From Algoriphagus hitonicola (lineage in GTDB: Bacteria; Bacteroidota; Bacteroidia; Cytophagales; Cyclobacteriaceae): a stretch of 64,000 nt of DNA. Under the pieces are notes generated by a model. The model was not told the DNA's origin. It made no database searches and saw nothing but the letters and a program-made list of their open reading frames with translations. Shown here piece after piece: positions 23,786-33,861 of the stretch. Made by a program: the position numbers and the translations under genes. Numbering within the stretch: position 1 is the stretch's first letter; every line of letters begins with the position of its first letter. The stretch is from assembly GCF_900113375.1 (NCBI RefSeq), contig NZ_FOPC01000005.1, positions 62,001 through 126,000 on the forward strand. The letters are read 5' to 3'.

Positions 23786-26305
23786 TCAACTCGGATCCAC
23801 ATCCACAATCCACCGAACAGAACGAAAAGCCGGAATGGCTTGAAGCTCTTGTAAAATCTCCCCCAATTTTTCTTTAAATGTCGTTTGGGTGGTTCCGGAG
23901 CGCTCCAGCTTGATCAGGCTTTCAAACTGATACTGATTTTTGATACGACCGATCAGTCCTTTTTCGGGACCCAAGACAATCTTTTTCACGGCGATTTGAG
24001 CCATTTGTCGATGGAGAGCAATGGCCGCTTTTTCCGCAGTCTTATGATCGCTGTGTCGGGTAGTGATTTTGACCAACTTGACATAGGGAGGATAGAAAAA
24101 TTGCTTTCGGTCCATCATTTCCTTTCGGAAAAAAGCATCGTAGTCTCCCCGGATCACCTGCTCAAAAAGCGGATGCTCCGGATTTCTGCTTTGGATGACG
24201 ACTTGACCTTTTTCGCTTCGTCGACCCGCTCTTCCCGCTACTTGAGTGATCTGCTGATAGGCACGTTCTCCGGCTCGAAAATCCGGAAAATTTAAAATCC
24301 GATCTCCGTCCCAAATTCCTACCACTGTCACCCGCCCAAAATCCAGGCCTTTGGTAATCATCTGTGTCCCCACCAAAATATCGATCTGCCCTGCACTAAA
24401 TTCATCCAAAATCCGCTGATAGCCATATTTGCTTCGGGTGGTATCCAGGTCCATTCTCCCCATCCGAGCTTCGGGAAAAAGTAAAATCAACGATTCCTCT
24501 ATCCGCTCGGTTCCCATTCCCATGGTGCTGAGCTGTGTGCTGCCGCAAGCTGAACAGTCGCTCGGGACCTTTTCCTTGTATCCGCAGTAATGACAGCGGA
24601 GTTCCTCGGCAAACTGATGGTAAGTCAGGCTTACATCACACTGCACACATTGCCCGGTCCAGCCGCAGTCTTCGCATTGGATATAAGGCGAATAACCACG
24701 GCGATTTTGGAAAATGAGTACCTGCTCGTTTTTGCCCAAAGCCTCTTGGATTTTCTCTCTGAGCAGGCGAGTCGAATCCAGTTTGAGCAGATTTTTCTTT
24801 CGGTCAGCAGCTAGATTTGCGAGGTGAAATTCTGGTAAAGCCGATTCGCCAAAGCGTGAAGTCAACTGTACATAGCCGTATTTTCCTTTGCTGGCATTGT
24901 AGTAAGTTTCAAAGGAAGGAGTAGCCGAACCCAACAGCGTTTTGGCCTGATGAAAATAAGCGAGCATGATCGCCGCATCCCGTGCCTGAAACCGCGGTGC
25001 CGGGTCAAACTGCTTGTAGCTCGACTCATGCTCCTCATCCACGATAATCAACCCCAAGGAATCAAAAGGAAGAAAAATCGATGAGCGCACGCCGACCACA
25101 AATGAAAAGCGCCCGCTCAAAACGCCATTCCAAACTTCAACACGCTCATTATCCGAGTATTTGGAATGATAAACGCCCATTTTAGATCCAAATACCTGCT
25201 GCAGTCGATTCACAATCTGCGTGGTCAAGGCGATCTCCGGAAGGAGCAACAAAACCTGAGAGCCGCTCTCGAGTACTTCCCGAATGAGTTGAATGTAAAT
25301 TTCGGTTTTTCCACTCCCCGTAATTCCGTGGAGCAACACGGTATTTTTATCCTCAAAATGACCCTTGATTTCTTGTACTGCCTGCGCTTGAGAAGTGGAG
25401 AGTTTGGCTGCTTCCTTTTCAGGTTCCACTTCGCCGATTCGGTTGATGAGTTTCTTAAAACTCTCGAAAACCCCGTTTTTGATCAGGGTTTTCAGGGAAC
25501 TTTCCGAATCTCCCTCTTCCAAAAGTTTGGATTTGTCCAGCCCTTTTTCATTCAATTCTGGAGAATTGAAAATGGGCACATCTCTCAAGTATTTAAGCAG
25601 GATAGATTCCTGTTTAGGCTTTTTGGCTAGTTCCTCAAATAGGGTTTCGAGGATTTTTCTATCGGAGACAAATTCTGCGGTAAGCCGTACCCGAGTTTCA
25701 ATTTTTGGGGTATATTTTTCTTGGACTTTTTCAAAAATCAAAATAGCTTCTTTGGCTACCAAACTTTTCAGAATCGGATGAATCGTCTTGATGCCCAGTA
25801 CTTTTTCGCAATCTTCGTAGCTTAATTCCGAATTTTGTTCAAGCGCATCTAATATTTTATCCTCGCGCTCATCCATGGGGTAGGAGGCATTTTCCCGATC
25901 AAAATTAGGATTGGATTGGACTTTGGATTCACTGGAAAGCCGAAGCCCCGAAGGCAATGCCGCAAACATGACTTCCCCGATATGGCAGCAGTAATATTCC
26001 GACATCCATACCCAAAACCGAATCTGAAGCGGATTGACAGAGGGCTGAATATCGAGTACCTCCAGGATGGGCTTGGCTTCGTAAGCCTGAGGGGCCTTGT
26101 TGTGTACTTTGCCGATGATTCCGGTGAGGATTTTTTTTCGGCCAAACTGGACAATGACCCTCGCCCCAATCTGAATTTCTGAAAGCAGATTGCGGGGAAT
26201 TTTGTAGGTAAACATCCTCGGGATGGGTACCGGCAAAATCACATCCGCAAAAGAAAGTGATGCGGACTGTGGGCTAAAATCTTCGTCTCCAAAAAGGCTT
26301 TGCAC
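23786..26305 (-). CDS. priA: Primosomal protein N', replication-restart helicase
   Basis: 839 residues, cytoplasmic. An N-terminal 3'-DNA-binding domain (FADVILPVPIPRMFTYKIP) precedes a superfamily 2 helicase core: Walker A HGITGSGKTEIY, Walker B IIVDEEHESSYKQ, and LLGSATPSFET. The zinc-binding insert is CEDCGWTGQCVQC ... CHYCGYKEKVPSDCSACGS. The late motifs are VGTQMITKGLDFGRV and QVAGRAGRR. It restarts stalled forks by loading the replicative helicase. The start is a GTG at 26305, 4 bp after the stop of the gene upstream (26310), so they are co-transcribed. Confidence 0.96.
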   Translation of the reverse strand: MQSLFGDEDFSPQSASLSFADVILPVPIPRMFTYKIPRNLLSEIQIGARVIVQFGRKKILTGIIGKVHNKAPQAYEAKPILEVLDIQPSVNPLQIRFWVWMSEYYCCHIGEVMFAALPSGLRLSSESKVQSNPNFDRENASYPMDEREDKILDALEQNSELSYEDCEKVLGIKTIHPILKSLVAKEAILIFEKVQEKYTPKIETRVRLTAEFVSDRKILETLFEELAKKPKQESILLKYLRDVPIFNSPELNEKGLDKSKLLEEGDSESSLKTLIKNGVFESFKKLINRIGEVEPEKEAAKLSTSQAQAVQEIKGHFEDKNTVLLHGITGSGKTEIYIQLIREVLESGSQVLLLLPEIALTTQIVNRLQQVFGSKMGVYHSKYSDNERVEVWNGVLSGRFSFVVGVRSSIFLPFDSLGLIIVDEEHESSYKQFDPAPRFQARDAAIMLAYFHQAKTLLGSATPSFETYYNASKGKYGYVQLTSRFGESALPEFHLANLAADRKKNLLKLDSTRLLREKIQEALGKNEQVLIFQNRRGYSPYIQCEDCGWTGQCVQCDVSLTYHQFAEELRCHYCGYKEKVPSDCSACGSTQLSTMGMGTERIEESLILLFPEARMGRMDLDTTRSKYGYQRILDEFSAGQIDILVGTQMITKGLDFGRVTVVGIWDGDRILNFPDFRAGERAYQQITQVAGRAGRRSEKGQVVIQSRNPEHPLFEQVIRGDYDAFFRKEMMDRKQFFYPPYVKLVKITTRHSDHKTAEKAAIALHRQMAQIAVKKIVLGPEKGLIGRIKNQYQFESLIKLERSGTTQTTFKEKLGEILQELQAIPAFRSVRWIVDVDPS

Positions 26306-26309
26306 GGAA

Positions 26310-28337
26310 TCAGGTTAAATAAGGCAATTGGTCGAGTGCTTCTTTTATGGTGCTGACCGGCCGGCGGCAAGCATGATCAAAGCAAACATAAATTAAGGCA
26401 TTTCCGGTCGAATCGGGAGTTTTTCCGGTCAAAATCGGGGCACTTTCTGTCATTTTTTCTGACCAAGCCACGATCAAATTGGAAGGATGTTTTTTGAGGA
26501 GCTCACCGGCCAATTTTTGGGCACCTTTTCCGACGATGGCAACCTCAGCGGTGGGAACAACAGTTTCCAACAATAAACTCGCCCAATTGCAGAGAAATCC
26601 GGGTTCTTTGAGAATCAATTCCCTCATTTGGTTTAGCATTTTCTGGGAAATCAAAGCATAGTGATCCTCATAGGTGAAAAGCGACAGCCGGTGGAGATTG
26701 CGGGCCATAATGGAATTCGAAGCTGGAATCACATTGTCGAAGAGCTCCTTTTTGTTGGCAATGAGTTTTTCGGCTTTGGGATTGTTGAAAAAGAACAGGG
26801 AATCGGCCTCATCAAAGAAATGCAGTAGACAATCATCTGTGAGTTTTTTGCCCAAATCCAAGTATTTTTTCTTACCGTTGATTTCAAAAGCGCGAAGTGC
26901 AGCTTTGATTACCGCCGCATAATCCTCCAAAAAGGCAGGAGTGTAAGCTTTACCGTTTTTGTAGCTACGATGAAGTGTCCCATCGATGATCATTTTTTCC
27001 TGGATGAAATCCAGATTTTTCAACCCCAAGTTAAGCATCCTTTTTTCTCCCGTCGCGATAAAACCTTGAAGCAAACCAGAACTCATCAGCCCATTCCAGC
27101 CAGAGATGATTTTATCATCTTTGCCGGGAAAAATCCGCTTATTTCGTACCACAAGTAGCTTTTTCTTGATCGTATCCAGCTTAGATAAAAGCTCCGAATC
27201 CTCCATTTTGAAGTCTGAAGCTACTTTTGAATAATCTTCGGTCTGAAAAAGAATATTGACACCTTCTTCCCAATTTCCGTGGATTTTAAGGTTATACAAC
27301 TTCCGAAACCAAGGCATTTCATCCCCGACCAGTTTTTCGAGTTCGGAATAGCGCCAAGTGTAAAATTTCCCTTCGACTCCTTCGCTGTCAGCATCCTGTG
27401 CGGCATGAAATCCACCTTCTTCGGTGAGCATTTCGGTTTCGAGCCAGTTGACGGTTTCAGTGATTTTTTCGATAAAAAGAGGTTCTTTACTTACCTGATA
27501 GGCTTTGGCATACAATTCCAGCAGTTGGCCGTTATCGTAAAGCATTTTTTCGAAGTGCGGCGCAAACCATTCTCCATCGACCGAATACCTAGAAAATCCA
27601 CCGCGGAGATGATCGTAAATCCCGCCCATTCCGATTTTCTTGAGTGTAAAAAAAACGCGTTCTTTTAAATCCTTCCGCTGCGCAATGATCGCATAATCCA
27701 ATACAAAATCCCAAATGGATGGCATGGGAAACTTGGGGATCCGTTTCAATCCGCCCCATTCCGGATCAAACTGAGGGCTGAGTTTGGAGATGATTTTGAT
27801 CAGGTCATCGGGATTGGCTTGTTCTTCACTCACCCGAATGCCATATTTTTCGATTTCAGAGCGATTCAGGCTATGACCAAATCCTTCGGCACTCTCGGCC
27901 AACTGATCCGGATGCTTTTTGAAGGCATCGGCAATATTGGCCAAGAGACGCGTCCATTGCTCATTTTTGAAATAGGTACCTCCATAAAAAGGCTTCTGAT
28001 TGGGCATCAGAAATACATTCAATGGCCAGCCACCCTGAAGGCCCATGGCTTGTACCGCATCCATGTAAATATTGTCCAGATCAGGCCGCTCTTCCCGGTC
28101 GATTTTGATGCAGACAAAGCGCTCATTCATCAACTCGGCGGTGAGCTCATCTTCAAAACTCTCCCGCTCCATCACATGACACCAATGACAGGCCGAATAA
28201 CCGATGGAAACGAGAATCGGTTTGTTTTCCACTTCTGCTTTCTTCAGAGCCTCGGGTCCCCAAGGATACCAGTCTACAGGATTATGAGCGTGCTGGAGTA
28301 GGTAAGGGCTTTGGGAATGGATAAGTCTATTGGGCAT
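26310..28337 (-). CDS. YyaL/SSP411-type thioredoxin-domain protein (DUF255)
   Basis: 675 residues, the normal length. The N-terminal thioredoxin-like domain has [10 protein letters not shown] and [14 protein letters not shown] (CHWC at about 50), then [13 protein letters not shown] and [22 protein letters not shown]. The rest is a six-hairpin (alpha/alpha)6-barrel as in N-acyl-glucosamine epimerases and glycosidases ([27 protein letters not shown]). The biochemical role of the family is not settled. It is followed by priA with a 4-bp gap. Confidence 0.9.
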   Translation of the reverse strand: MPNRLIHSQSPYLLQHAHNPVDWYPWGPEALKKAEVENKPILVSIGYSACHWCHVMERESFEDELTAELMNERFVCIKIDREERPDLDNIYMDAVQAMGLQGGWPLNVFLMPNQKPFYGGTYFKNEQWTRLLANIADAFKKHPDQLAESAEGFGHSLNRSEIEKYGIRVSEEQANPDDLIKIISKLSPQFDPEWGGLKRIPKFPMPSIWDFVLDYAIIAQRKDLKERVFFTLKKIGMGGIYDHLRGGFSRYSVDGEWFAPHFEKMLYDNGQLLELYAKAYQVSKEPLFIEKITETVNWLETEMLTEEGGFHAAQDADSEGVEGKFYTWRYSELEKLVGDEMPWFRKLYNLKIHGNWEEGVNILFQTEDYSKVASDFKMEDSELLSKLDTIKKKLLVVRNKRIFPGKDDKIISGWNGLMSSGLLQGFIATGEKRMLNLGLKNLDFIQEKMIIDGTLHRSYKNGKAYTPAFLEDYAAVIKAALRAFEINGKKKYLDLGKKLTDDCLLHFFDEADSLFFFNNPKAEKLIANKKELFDNVIPASNSIMARNLHRLSLFTYEDHYALISQKMLNQMRELILKEPGFLCNWASLLLETVVPTAEVAIVGKGAQKLAGELLKKHPSNLIVAWSEKMTESAPILTGKTPDSTGNALIYVCFDHACRRPVSTIKEALDQLPYLT

Positions 28338-28366
28338 GGTGGTAAAGTTTCATTGTTGAAAAGAGC

Positions 28367-29380
28367 TTAATCGGTGTCACCATGAACGGAGTCGAAGGGA
28401 TTTTCCCGTTCGTTAAGCGTAGTTTTTATTTTCTTGATCTCATTTGAAAAATCAAATTCAGTACTCATTCGTTCCAGTTTGATCAAGAGGTTTTGGAGAA
28501 ACTTCCGATGAGCATCACTTTCTGGATTCAAAGGCCGATGCCCCAATTCTCGTTGGATTTTTTCAATTTCAGAGACTTTTTCTCGGGTTTCTTTTGAAAA
28601 GAAAGTACTTGAAAATCGCTCCCAAATGTAGTTTTCGGCCTCATCTGTCGGATGAATCCGGTCTTCTTTGTAAAAACGATAATCCCGTAATTCATCCATC
28701 ATGATTTCATAAGAAGGGAAATAGCTGACAGATTCAAATTTCTTTTCCAATTCATGGCAGAGTACACGAAGAAGACTTTTGCTCAACTGATTTTCGGGAA
28801 TGCCGTCCTTGATATGGCGAACCGGACTGACAGTAAGGATAATGTTGAGCTGAGGAAAAACTCGGGAAAAATTATCTAGGACCTTGGCCAAATCAAACGT
28901 CATACCTTCTAGGGAAGAAAGATTCTTTTGAAAGAGTTTCTGAGGTTGTTTGTGGCAATTGGCAACCGACCCAAAGTCCTGATGATCATAAATCCAGGCA
29001 GTGCCAAAAGTCAGAATCAAGTGTGAACTTTTTTTGAAGTATTCGTGGGTTTTTTGAATTTGTTGGTTCCATTTTTCCTCCAGTTCCAAAGCGCTTTTTC
29101 CATTCAAATCCGAATGTACCGCATAATGAAAGAATAGCCCTTCCCGCTGCAAAATTCCCGATGGCTCCAAGGGGTCCTGAAAAAGTGTGTGATCCAGCAG
29201 CTTAGCGAGTATGCTAGGGTGAAAGATCGTTCCGAAGGGATTGATTAACACGTCAAATTTGCTTTCCAGCATTTTCTGACCAATCACCTGCGCAAAACAG
29301 GAACCCATACTCAGGATTTTAGACTGATGGGAAATGGGAAAGTCGGCTGGTGGAATTTCAAAGGAAGTAAACCAATTCAT
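28367..29380 (-). CDS. GSCFA family protein
   Basis: 337 residues. The family name motif is present at MGSCFAQVIGQKML (about 32-36), along with INPFGTIFHPSILAKLL, LTFGTAWIYDH and LTVSPVRHIKDG, and a late RIHPTDEAENYIWERF. The fold is SGNH/GDSL-hydrolase-like with Ser, Asp and His candidates, so an esterase role is inferred from the family. No signal peptide. Typical of Bacteroidota. Confidence 0.9.
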   Translation of the reverse strand: MNWFTSFEIPPADFPISHQSKILSMGSCFAQVIGQKMLESKFDVLINPFGTIFHPSILAKLLDHTLFQDPLEPSGILQREGLFFHYAVHSDLNGKSALELEEKWNQQIQKTHEYFKKSSHLILTFGTAWIYDHQDFGSVANCHKQPQKLFQKNLSSLEGMTFDLAKVLDNFSRVFPQLNIILTVSPVRHIKDGIPENQLSKSLLRVLCHELEKKFESVSYFPSYEIMMDELRDYRFYKEDRIHPTDEAENYIWERFSSTFFSKETREKVSEIEKIQRELGHRPLNPESDAHRKFLQNLLIKLERMSTEFDFSNEIKKIKTTLNERENPFDSVHGDTD

Positions 29381-29414
29381 GATATGAATTTAAGAATTCT
29401 TGATCCCTGATGGT

Positions 29415-29840
29415 TTATTTAGTCGGATAGTTTGTTTTCATCCAGTCGTAGGATTCCCTAATCAATTGACGCAAAACCACCTCATCTACATCGGCGAGTT
29501 TATTGATATACAAGCAGGAAGCTCCTGTTTTGTGTTTTCCGAGCTTGGCAAAAAGCTTATCAAAACTTTTTTCCATACAACCAAGCAGGTAAATGGAAAG
29601 GGAAGTTTTGCGCGGGGAAAAACCCGCAATCAGAAAATCTCCCTCCCGACCGCTTTCATATTTGTAGTGATACTGCCCAAATCCAACGATAGAATCTCCC
29701 CACATGACGGCTTTTTCGCCGGTAACTTCTTCCATGATTTCTTTGATGCGGAATGCATCTTCCCGTTTTTTGGAAGATTCTACTTGATTGAGGAAATCTG
29801 CTACAGAAGCATTGGTAGGTTGGGTTTTGTTTTCTGCCAT
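29415..29840 (-). CDS. DUF1801 protein
   Basis: 141 residues, soluble. Family features: SVADFLNQVESSKKREDAF, IMEEVTGEKAVMWGDSIVGFG, FSPRKTSLSIYLLG and LGKHKTGASCLYINKLADVDEVVLRQLI. DUF1801 domains have a YdhG-like fold; function unknown. The start is 4 bp behind the stop of the S9 peptidase gene, so the two form an operon. Confidence 0.85.
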   Translation of the reverse strand: MAENKTQPTNASVADFLNQVESSKKREDAFRIKEIMEEVTGEKAVMWGDSIVGFGQYHYKYESGREGDFLIAGFSPRKTSLSIYLLGCMEKSFDKLFAKLGKHKTGASCLYINKLADVDEVVLRQLIRESYDWMKTNYPTK

Positions 29841-29843
29841 GAT

Positions 29844-31910
29844 TTAGTCCATTAAGTGCTTTTTCAGAAAGTTGGCGGTTTCATTGGAAACGCGGATCAT
29901 ATTTTCCCACTTCATCCAGTGATGTGTGTCTCCGGGGATCAGGATGGACTCGTAGGGCTTTTTCAGTTCGTCAAAGCGTCTGATCAAATTGGTCGTTTGA
30001 GCTACGTTGACATTGCGATCATCATCCGAATGGATGAACAGCACCGGGCTGGTCCAAGTATCTAAATCGGCGATTGGGGAGGATTCCCATGCGATTTTTT
30101 TAGCTTCCTCGTAATCTGGTGCAACTTCGTATCCTTCTGGTAATTCATAGCGGCTATCTAGGTCATGTACCCCATGAATATCCACACCCACCTTGAATAA
30201 ATCCGAATCTCGTGCCAAGGCTAATGCGGTCAAATAGCCACCGTAACTTCCTCCATAAACTCCAATTTTGTTCGCATCCACTTGGGACAAGTTGGCAAGA
30301 TATTCTCCTCCAGCCTTGATATCTTGGTATTCAACCGCTCCCTGATAATAGGCATTTGCAGGTCGGTGAAAGTCATAACCATAGCCGATCCCCAGTCGGA
30401 AATTGACCGAAAGTACCACAAATCCCATCTCTGCCAAGTATTGGTTCAAGGCATAGGTATTCGTGTAATAGTCCATATAACTCCAGCCTAATAGCATCTG
30501 TCGCTGCGGACCGCCGTGGATAAATACGATGCCGGGCTTTTTTGCTGAACCACCTTCTTTTTCGAATAGCTGCCCAAATACGGTGGTGCCATCAGGCGCG
30601 GTGAATTGTACCTGTTTTGGGGTGACTAATTTATCTTCAGGGAAATCAGAGGGAATCAAATCGGCTTGAAGGAGTTTAGTTTCATTCTCTTTTTTTATGG
30701 TGACTAGGTGTGGTCTTTGGGCGGTAGCCGAAAAATAAGCCAAACCATTTTCTGACAATGCAACCGGATAGGCTTCGATTCCTTTTCCATCGGTTTCCCA
30801 AGTTAGTTTTTTGCTAGCTAACTCTACCGTGCCAATATGTCTGCGGTCTTGATCTTCTTTTGTGGGACCAAAATTGGCGGAAAATAACACCTTTTTACCA
30901 TCAGGACTGATGTTGATCTGTTCGACCATATAGTCTCCGGGAGTCAAAAGAGTCTCAGCTTTAGTCTCCAAATCCAAGCTATATAGGTGCTGCCAGCCGT
31001 CGTGGTAGGATTCAAACACCAATTCGTTTTCATTGGGATAGGAGAAAAAGAAATAGCGATAAGAACCGGGGAGGGTTTCCGGTGCTTTCCAGAGCATCTC
31101 GGCTTTTCCGCTTGCTACATCCGCTTGCCAGATTTCCCATGGACTGTGCCGAGGTTCTAAAAGGGGATAGGCTGCTCCTGTTCCACCAAGGGTTTTGATA
31201 AAAGCGATTTTGCTTCCGTCCGGAGACCATTTGGGCTGGGAATATCGGTGAAAGGAGGGCGCGATAAACTGGATCGGAGTCTCTGAGTCTCGATATATTC
31301 CGATCAACTGATGACCACTCCTGTTGACAGTAAAGGCCAAGCTTTTTCCATTTGGAGAAAATTCCATGGAGTTGACAGTTCCTTTGATTTCAAAGAGTTG
31401 ATACGGTTCTTCTACATTATGGGCATTGGCTTTCCATACTTGCCCATTTTTTAAAAATAAAATATCACTGAAATTGCCCAGGTGAATATTATCTCCTTCG
31501 CCAAATCCCTCGATCATTCGGGAAGGGAGGTCGATAGCAAATAGTTCTACCTTAGGGAGCTTGGTTAGGTTATCGGCATTGACGGTGGAGGAAGCGTTGC
31601 CTCCTCCATGGTCTCCACCGCGAACAAAGACCAAATGATTTCCTTCGGGGGTGAAGCTTAGCCCGCTGATTTCCTGTCCATTGTCTTGATCAAAGGAGGT
31701 CAGTTTTTCGGGTTGGAAATCCGGTGCTTTGGCGTAATACACGTTCCGCTTTCCCTGCTCGTACATCACCCAGGCAAGTTGAGTGCCCGAATGATCGGCT
31801 GTGAGTCCGGATGGAAAGGTGAATTTGCCCACTTGCTCTATGGTAAAGGATTGGGAGAAGACGCTTTGCAATGAACAAAGGAAAAGGATAATAAGGAGGC
31901 GTATTTTCAT
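29844..31910 (-). CDS. Secreted S9 family prolyl oligopeptidase
   Basis: 688 residues from the ATG at 31910, which begins a Sec signal (MKIRLLIILFLCSLQSVFS). The N-terminal half is a beta propeller with PD40/WD40-like blades (SPNGKSLAFTVN, WSPDGSKIAFIK, ISPDGKKVLFSA). The C-terminal half is the alpha/beta hydrolase, with nucleophile in VYGGSYGGYLT, Asp in LFIHSDDDRNV and His in GDTHHWMKW. It cleaves short peptides in the periplasm or outside. The upstream reading frame continues into the remnant of a DUF1016 gene, so the promoter must lie in that decayed DNA. Confidence 0.9.
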   Translation of the reverse strand: MKIRLLIILFLCSLQSVFSQSFTIEQVGKFTFPSGLTADHSGTQLAWVMYEQGKRNVYYAKAPDFQPEKLTSFDQDNGQEISGLSFTPEGNHLVFVRGGDHGGGNASSTVNADNLTKLPKVELFAIDLPSRMIEGFGEGDNIHLGNFSDILFLKNGQVWKANAHNVEEPYQLFEIKGTVNSMEFSPNGKSLAFTVNRSGHQLIGIYRDSETPIQFIAPSFHRYSQPKWSPDGSKIAFIKTLGGTGAAYPLLEPRHSPWEIWQADVASGKAEMLWKAPETLPGSYRYFFFSYPNENELVFESYHDGWQHLYSLDLETKAETLLTPGDYMVEQINISPDGKKVLFSANFGPTKEDQDRRHIGTVELASKKLTWETDGKGIEAYPVALSENGLAYFSATAQRPHLVTIKKENETKLLQADLIPSDFPEDKLVTPKQVQFTAPDGTTVFGQLFEKEGGSAKKPGIVFIHGGPQRQMLLGWSYMDYYTNTYALNQYLAEMGFVVLSVNFRLGIGYGYDFHRPANAYYQGAVEYQDIKAGGEYLANLSQVDANKIGVYGGSYGGYLTALALARDSDLFKVGVDIHGVHDLDSRYELPEGYEVAPDYEEAKKIAWESSPIADLDTWTSPVLFIHSDDDRNVNVAQTTNLIRRFDELKKPYESILIPGDTHHWMKWENMIRVSNETANFLKKHLMD

Positions 31911-31918
31911 GGTTGTAG

Positions 31919-32502
31919 TCTTTGGAAAGAAGTTTCTCAAGTTCGTGTGCGAGTTCTTGGTTTTATGGAAGATAGAGTTGGTATTGGCTGACAAAAGGCG
32001 GTTGCAGTTGTATTCTGCCTAAAACCTCCTCTTTGTCCTTACTCCATGCCAGGCGATGAAAAAGCATGCTCTTCATTTGGCGTTTGAGTTCCCGGACAGA
32101 CCAGTTTTCTTTTTCGTATTGTCTGGTGTAGAAGCTGATTTCGAGTTCATTATTAGACTTTAATATTTCACAATAATGACTCAACGACAATTGTCCAGAC
32201 AGTGTCTGGATTTTTGGGAAATTGAGATATAGGTTTCGGATTTGAAATAAGTTGGACCTGCTAAATCCTTTTCCAAACTCAAGGCTCAAATCTTTGGAAA
32301 GTCGATCTAGCAGATTTGTCCCATACTCCGATTTTACCTCGCCTCCCTGCTCAAACTCCACGATATGCCTTCCGATTTGCCAGTAAGTCTGTACAAGAAT
32401 GGTGTTTACTGTTCGGCCGGCTTGTACTCGCCCTGCCTGCAAGAGCTTACTAATCTCGGTTTTCAGTAATTGATAGTCGGTATGGCTCAGAGATTTTTTC
32501 AT
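31919..32502 (-). pseudogene. DUF1016 (YhcG-type) gene with deleted nuclease domain
   Basis: The frame from the ATG at 32502 codes for a normal DUF1016 N-terminal helical domain (TVNTILVQTYWQIGRHIVEF, SRSNLFQIRNLYLNFPKIQ, YEKENWSVRELKRQMKSMLF). It then jumps after about 162 residues to a sequence typical of the C-terminal end of full-length members, FVSQYQLYLP. A TAA (31965-31963) follows, then in frame NQELAHELEKLLSK. Intact members are about 330-380 residues, with a PD-(D/E)XK nuclease domain between these parts. So an internal deletion and a stop have occurred. The remaining 179-residue product might still be made. It begins at the stop of the PBP4-like gene. Confidence 0.75.
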
Positions 32503-32503
32503 G

Positions 32504-33802
32504 TCAATAGCGATCATGAATCAGATAAAGTACTTTTTGCAGTTCCGTTTTCAGTTCGCTAGAGGGAATCTGATAGTTATTCATCAAACAGGAAAAATGA
32601 AGGATTTTTCCGCTTTTTGTCAGCAAATATCCACTCAATGCACTGGACATGCTCAGGGTCCCGGTTTTAGCATAAATGTAGGCAGGCTGACCCAGGTCGG
32701 CAGGATACCAACTTCGGATCGTGCCAGATTCTCCTCCTGCGGGGAAGTAGGCCTGGATTTTTTCCCATGGGACTTCCGCTCGGATTTTTCCCAAAAGGGC
32801 AATAATTGATCGTGGCGTAAACATATTTCTAGCGGAAAGTCCCGAACCATCGAACCACATAGGTTCGTCGGGTAGATCATTGAGCAGGTTTTCTTTGGCA
32901 TAATCGATCGCGTCTTTTGTGCTGATCTCATTGTTTAGTTGATCTGAGACCAAGAGTAAGAGTTGCTCGGCTAGGAAATTATCACTGATTTTCATCATTT
33001 GAGCATAAATGCTATCGGCTGCTGCGGTTTGGAGTTTAAGGGGTTCCGATGCTAGGTAATTGGAAGGTTGGATCAGGGTAATTTTTTTACCTATTTTTTC
33101 TTCGAGTAATTTGCTTGTAAATTCTGCGGAAGTCACAAATGGAATGTCCCGCTCAAAGGTTTTGCTGGATGCGGGGGTAAAGTATTCGTACTCATTTTTG
33201 AAGCGATTTCTACGAAAGGTTAAATAATCAGGAGGCCCAACAGCCGGTATCAATTTATTCTCAAAATAGGAGGGATAAGTGTTAAATCCCGCCATGGTGG
33301 AGTCTTTGGAGAAACGTACCACATTGCCATAAACCGGAAATGCCGACCGCTCGGTGGCATAGTAGGCATTGTACCAATCCCAAGACCAGCCGGGTCCAAA
33401 AGCATCCACCTGATCAAAATTATCGACAAGATAAAGGTCTTTTTCAGAGCTTCTCAAAAAGTCAATGACCGTGCTGTCCTGAAAATCTGGATGGAGCAAA
33501 CTCGGATCTCCCGTACCCCAAAAAATAAGTGAATCCCCGCGCTCCAGGTAATTCAGCCCGTTGATTTTTTCATCCCCAAGAATCGTGTAGGAAGTGTAAA
33601 AAGTAAAAAGCTTGGTGTTGGAGGCAGGGATAAAGTATTTGTCCTCATTGATGGCGCTGAGGGTTTTGTTTTTGACTGGGTCAACTAACATGAAACCCAA
33701 ATGCCCCTTTTCAAAAACATCCGATTTGCGAATGCTTTTGTTGATTTTTTGGGCCGTGCAGGAGCATGCCAAGATCAGTAGCGCTAGGAGTATTCTATTC
33801 AT
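32504..33802 (-). CDS. PBP4-type D-alanyl-D-alanine carboxypeptidase (S13), lipoprotein
   Basis: 432 residues. A lipoprotein-like signal (MNRILLALLILACSC) is followed by the S13 peptidase: SxxK as S61-N-T-K64 (PASNTKLF), second motif SDN (MKISDNFLAEQL) and YAKTGTLS with KTG. It trims peptidoglycan side chains in the periplasm. The protein is somewhat shorter than the usual DacB, but all three active-site motifs are present. The DUF1016 remnant starts at its stop codon. Confidence 0.88.
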   Translation of the reverse strand: MNRILLALLILACSCTAQKINKSIRKSDVFEKGHLGFMLVDPVKNKTLSAINEDKYFIPASNTKLFTFYTSYTILGDEKINGLNYLERGDSLIFWGTGDPSLLHPDFQDSTVIDFLRSSEKDLYLVDNFDQVDAFGPGWSWDWYNAYYATERSAFPVYGNVVRFSKDSTMAGFNTYPSYFENKLIPAVGPPDYLTFRRNRFKNEYEYFTPASSKTFERDIPFVTSAEFTSKLLEEKIGKKITLIQPSNYLASEPLKLQTAAADSIYAQMMKISDNFLAEQLLLLVSDQLNNEISTKDAIDYAKENLLNDLPDEPMWFDGSGLSARNMFTPRSIIALLGKIRAEVPWEKIQAYFPAGGESGTIRSWYPADLGQPAYIYAKTGTLSMSSALSGYLLTKSGKILHFSCLMNNYQIPSSELKTELQKVLYLIHDRY

Positions 33803-33811
33803 GAGTGTAAA

Positions 33812-33845
33812 ATAAAAAAAGTCTCCCGCTTATGCAGGAGACTTG
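33812..33845 (-). terminator. Terminator of the SusC/SusD operon
   Basis: On the minus strand AAGTCTCCTGC pairs with GCGGGAGACTT over ATAA, followed by a T tract. It lies 17 bp after the SusD-like stop. Confidence 0.8.
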
Positions 33846-33861
33846 ACTAAATAATTGATTT

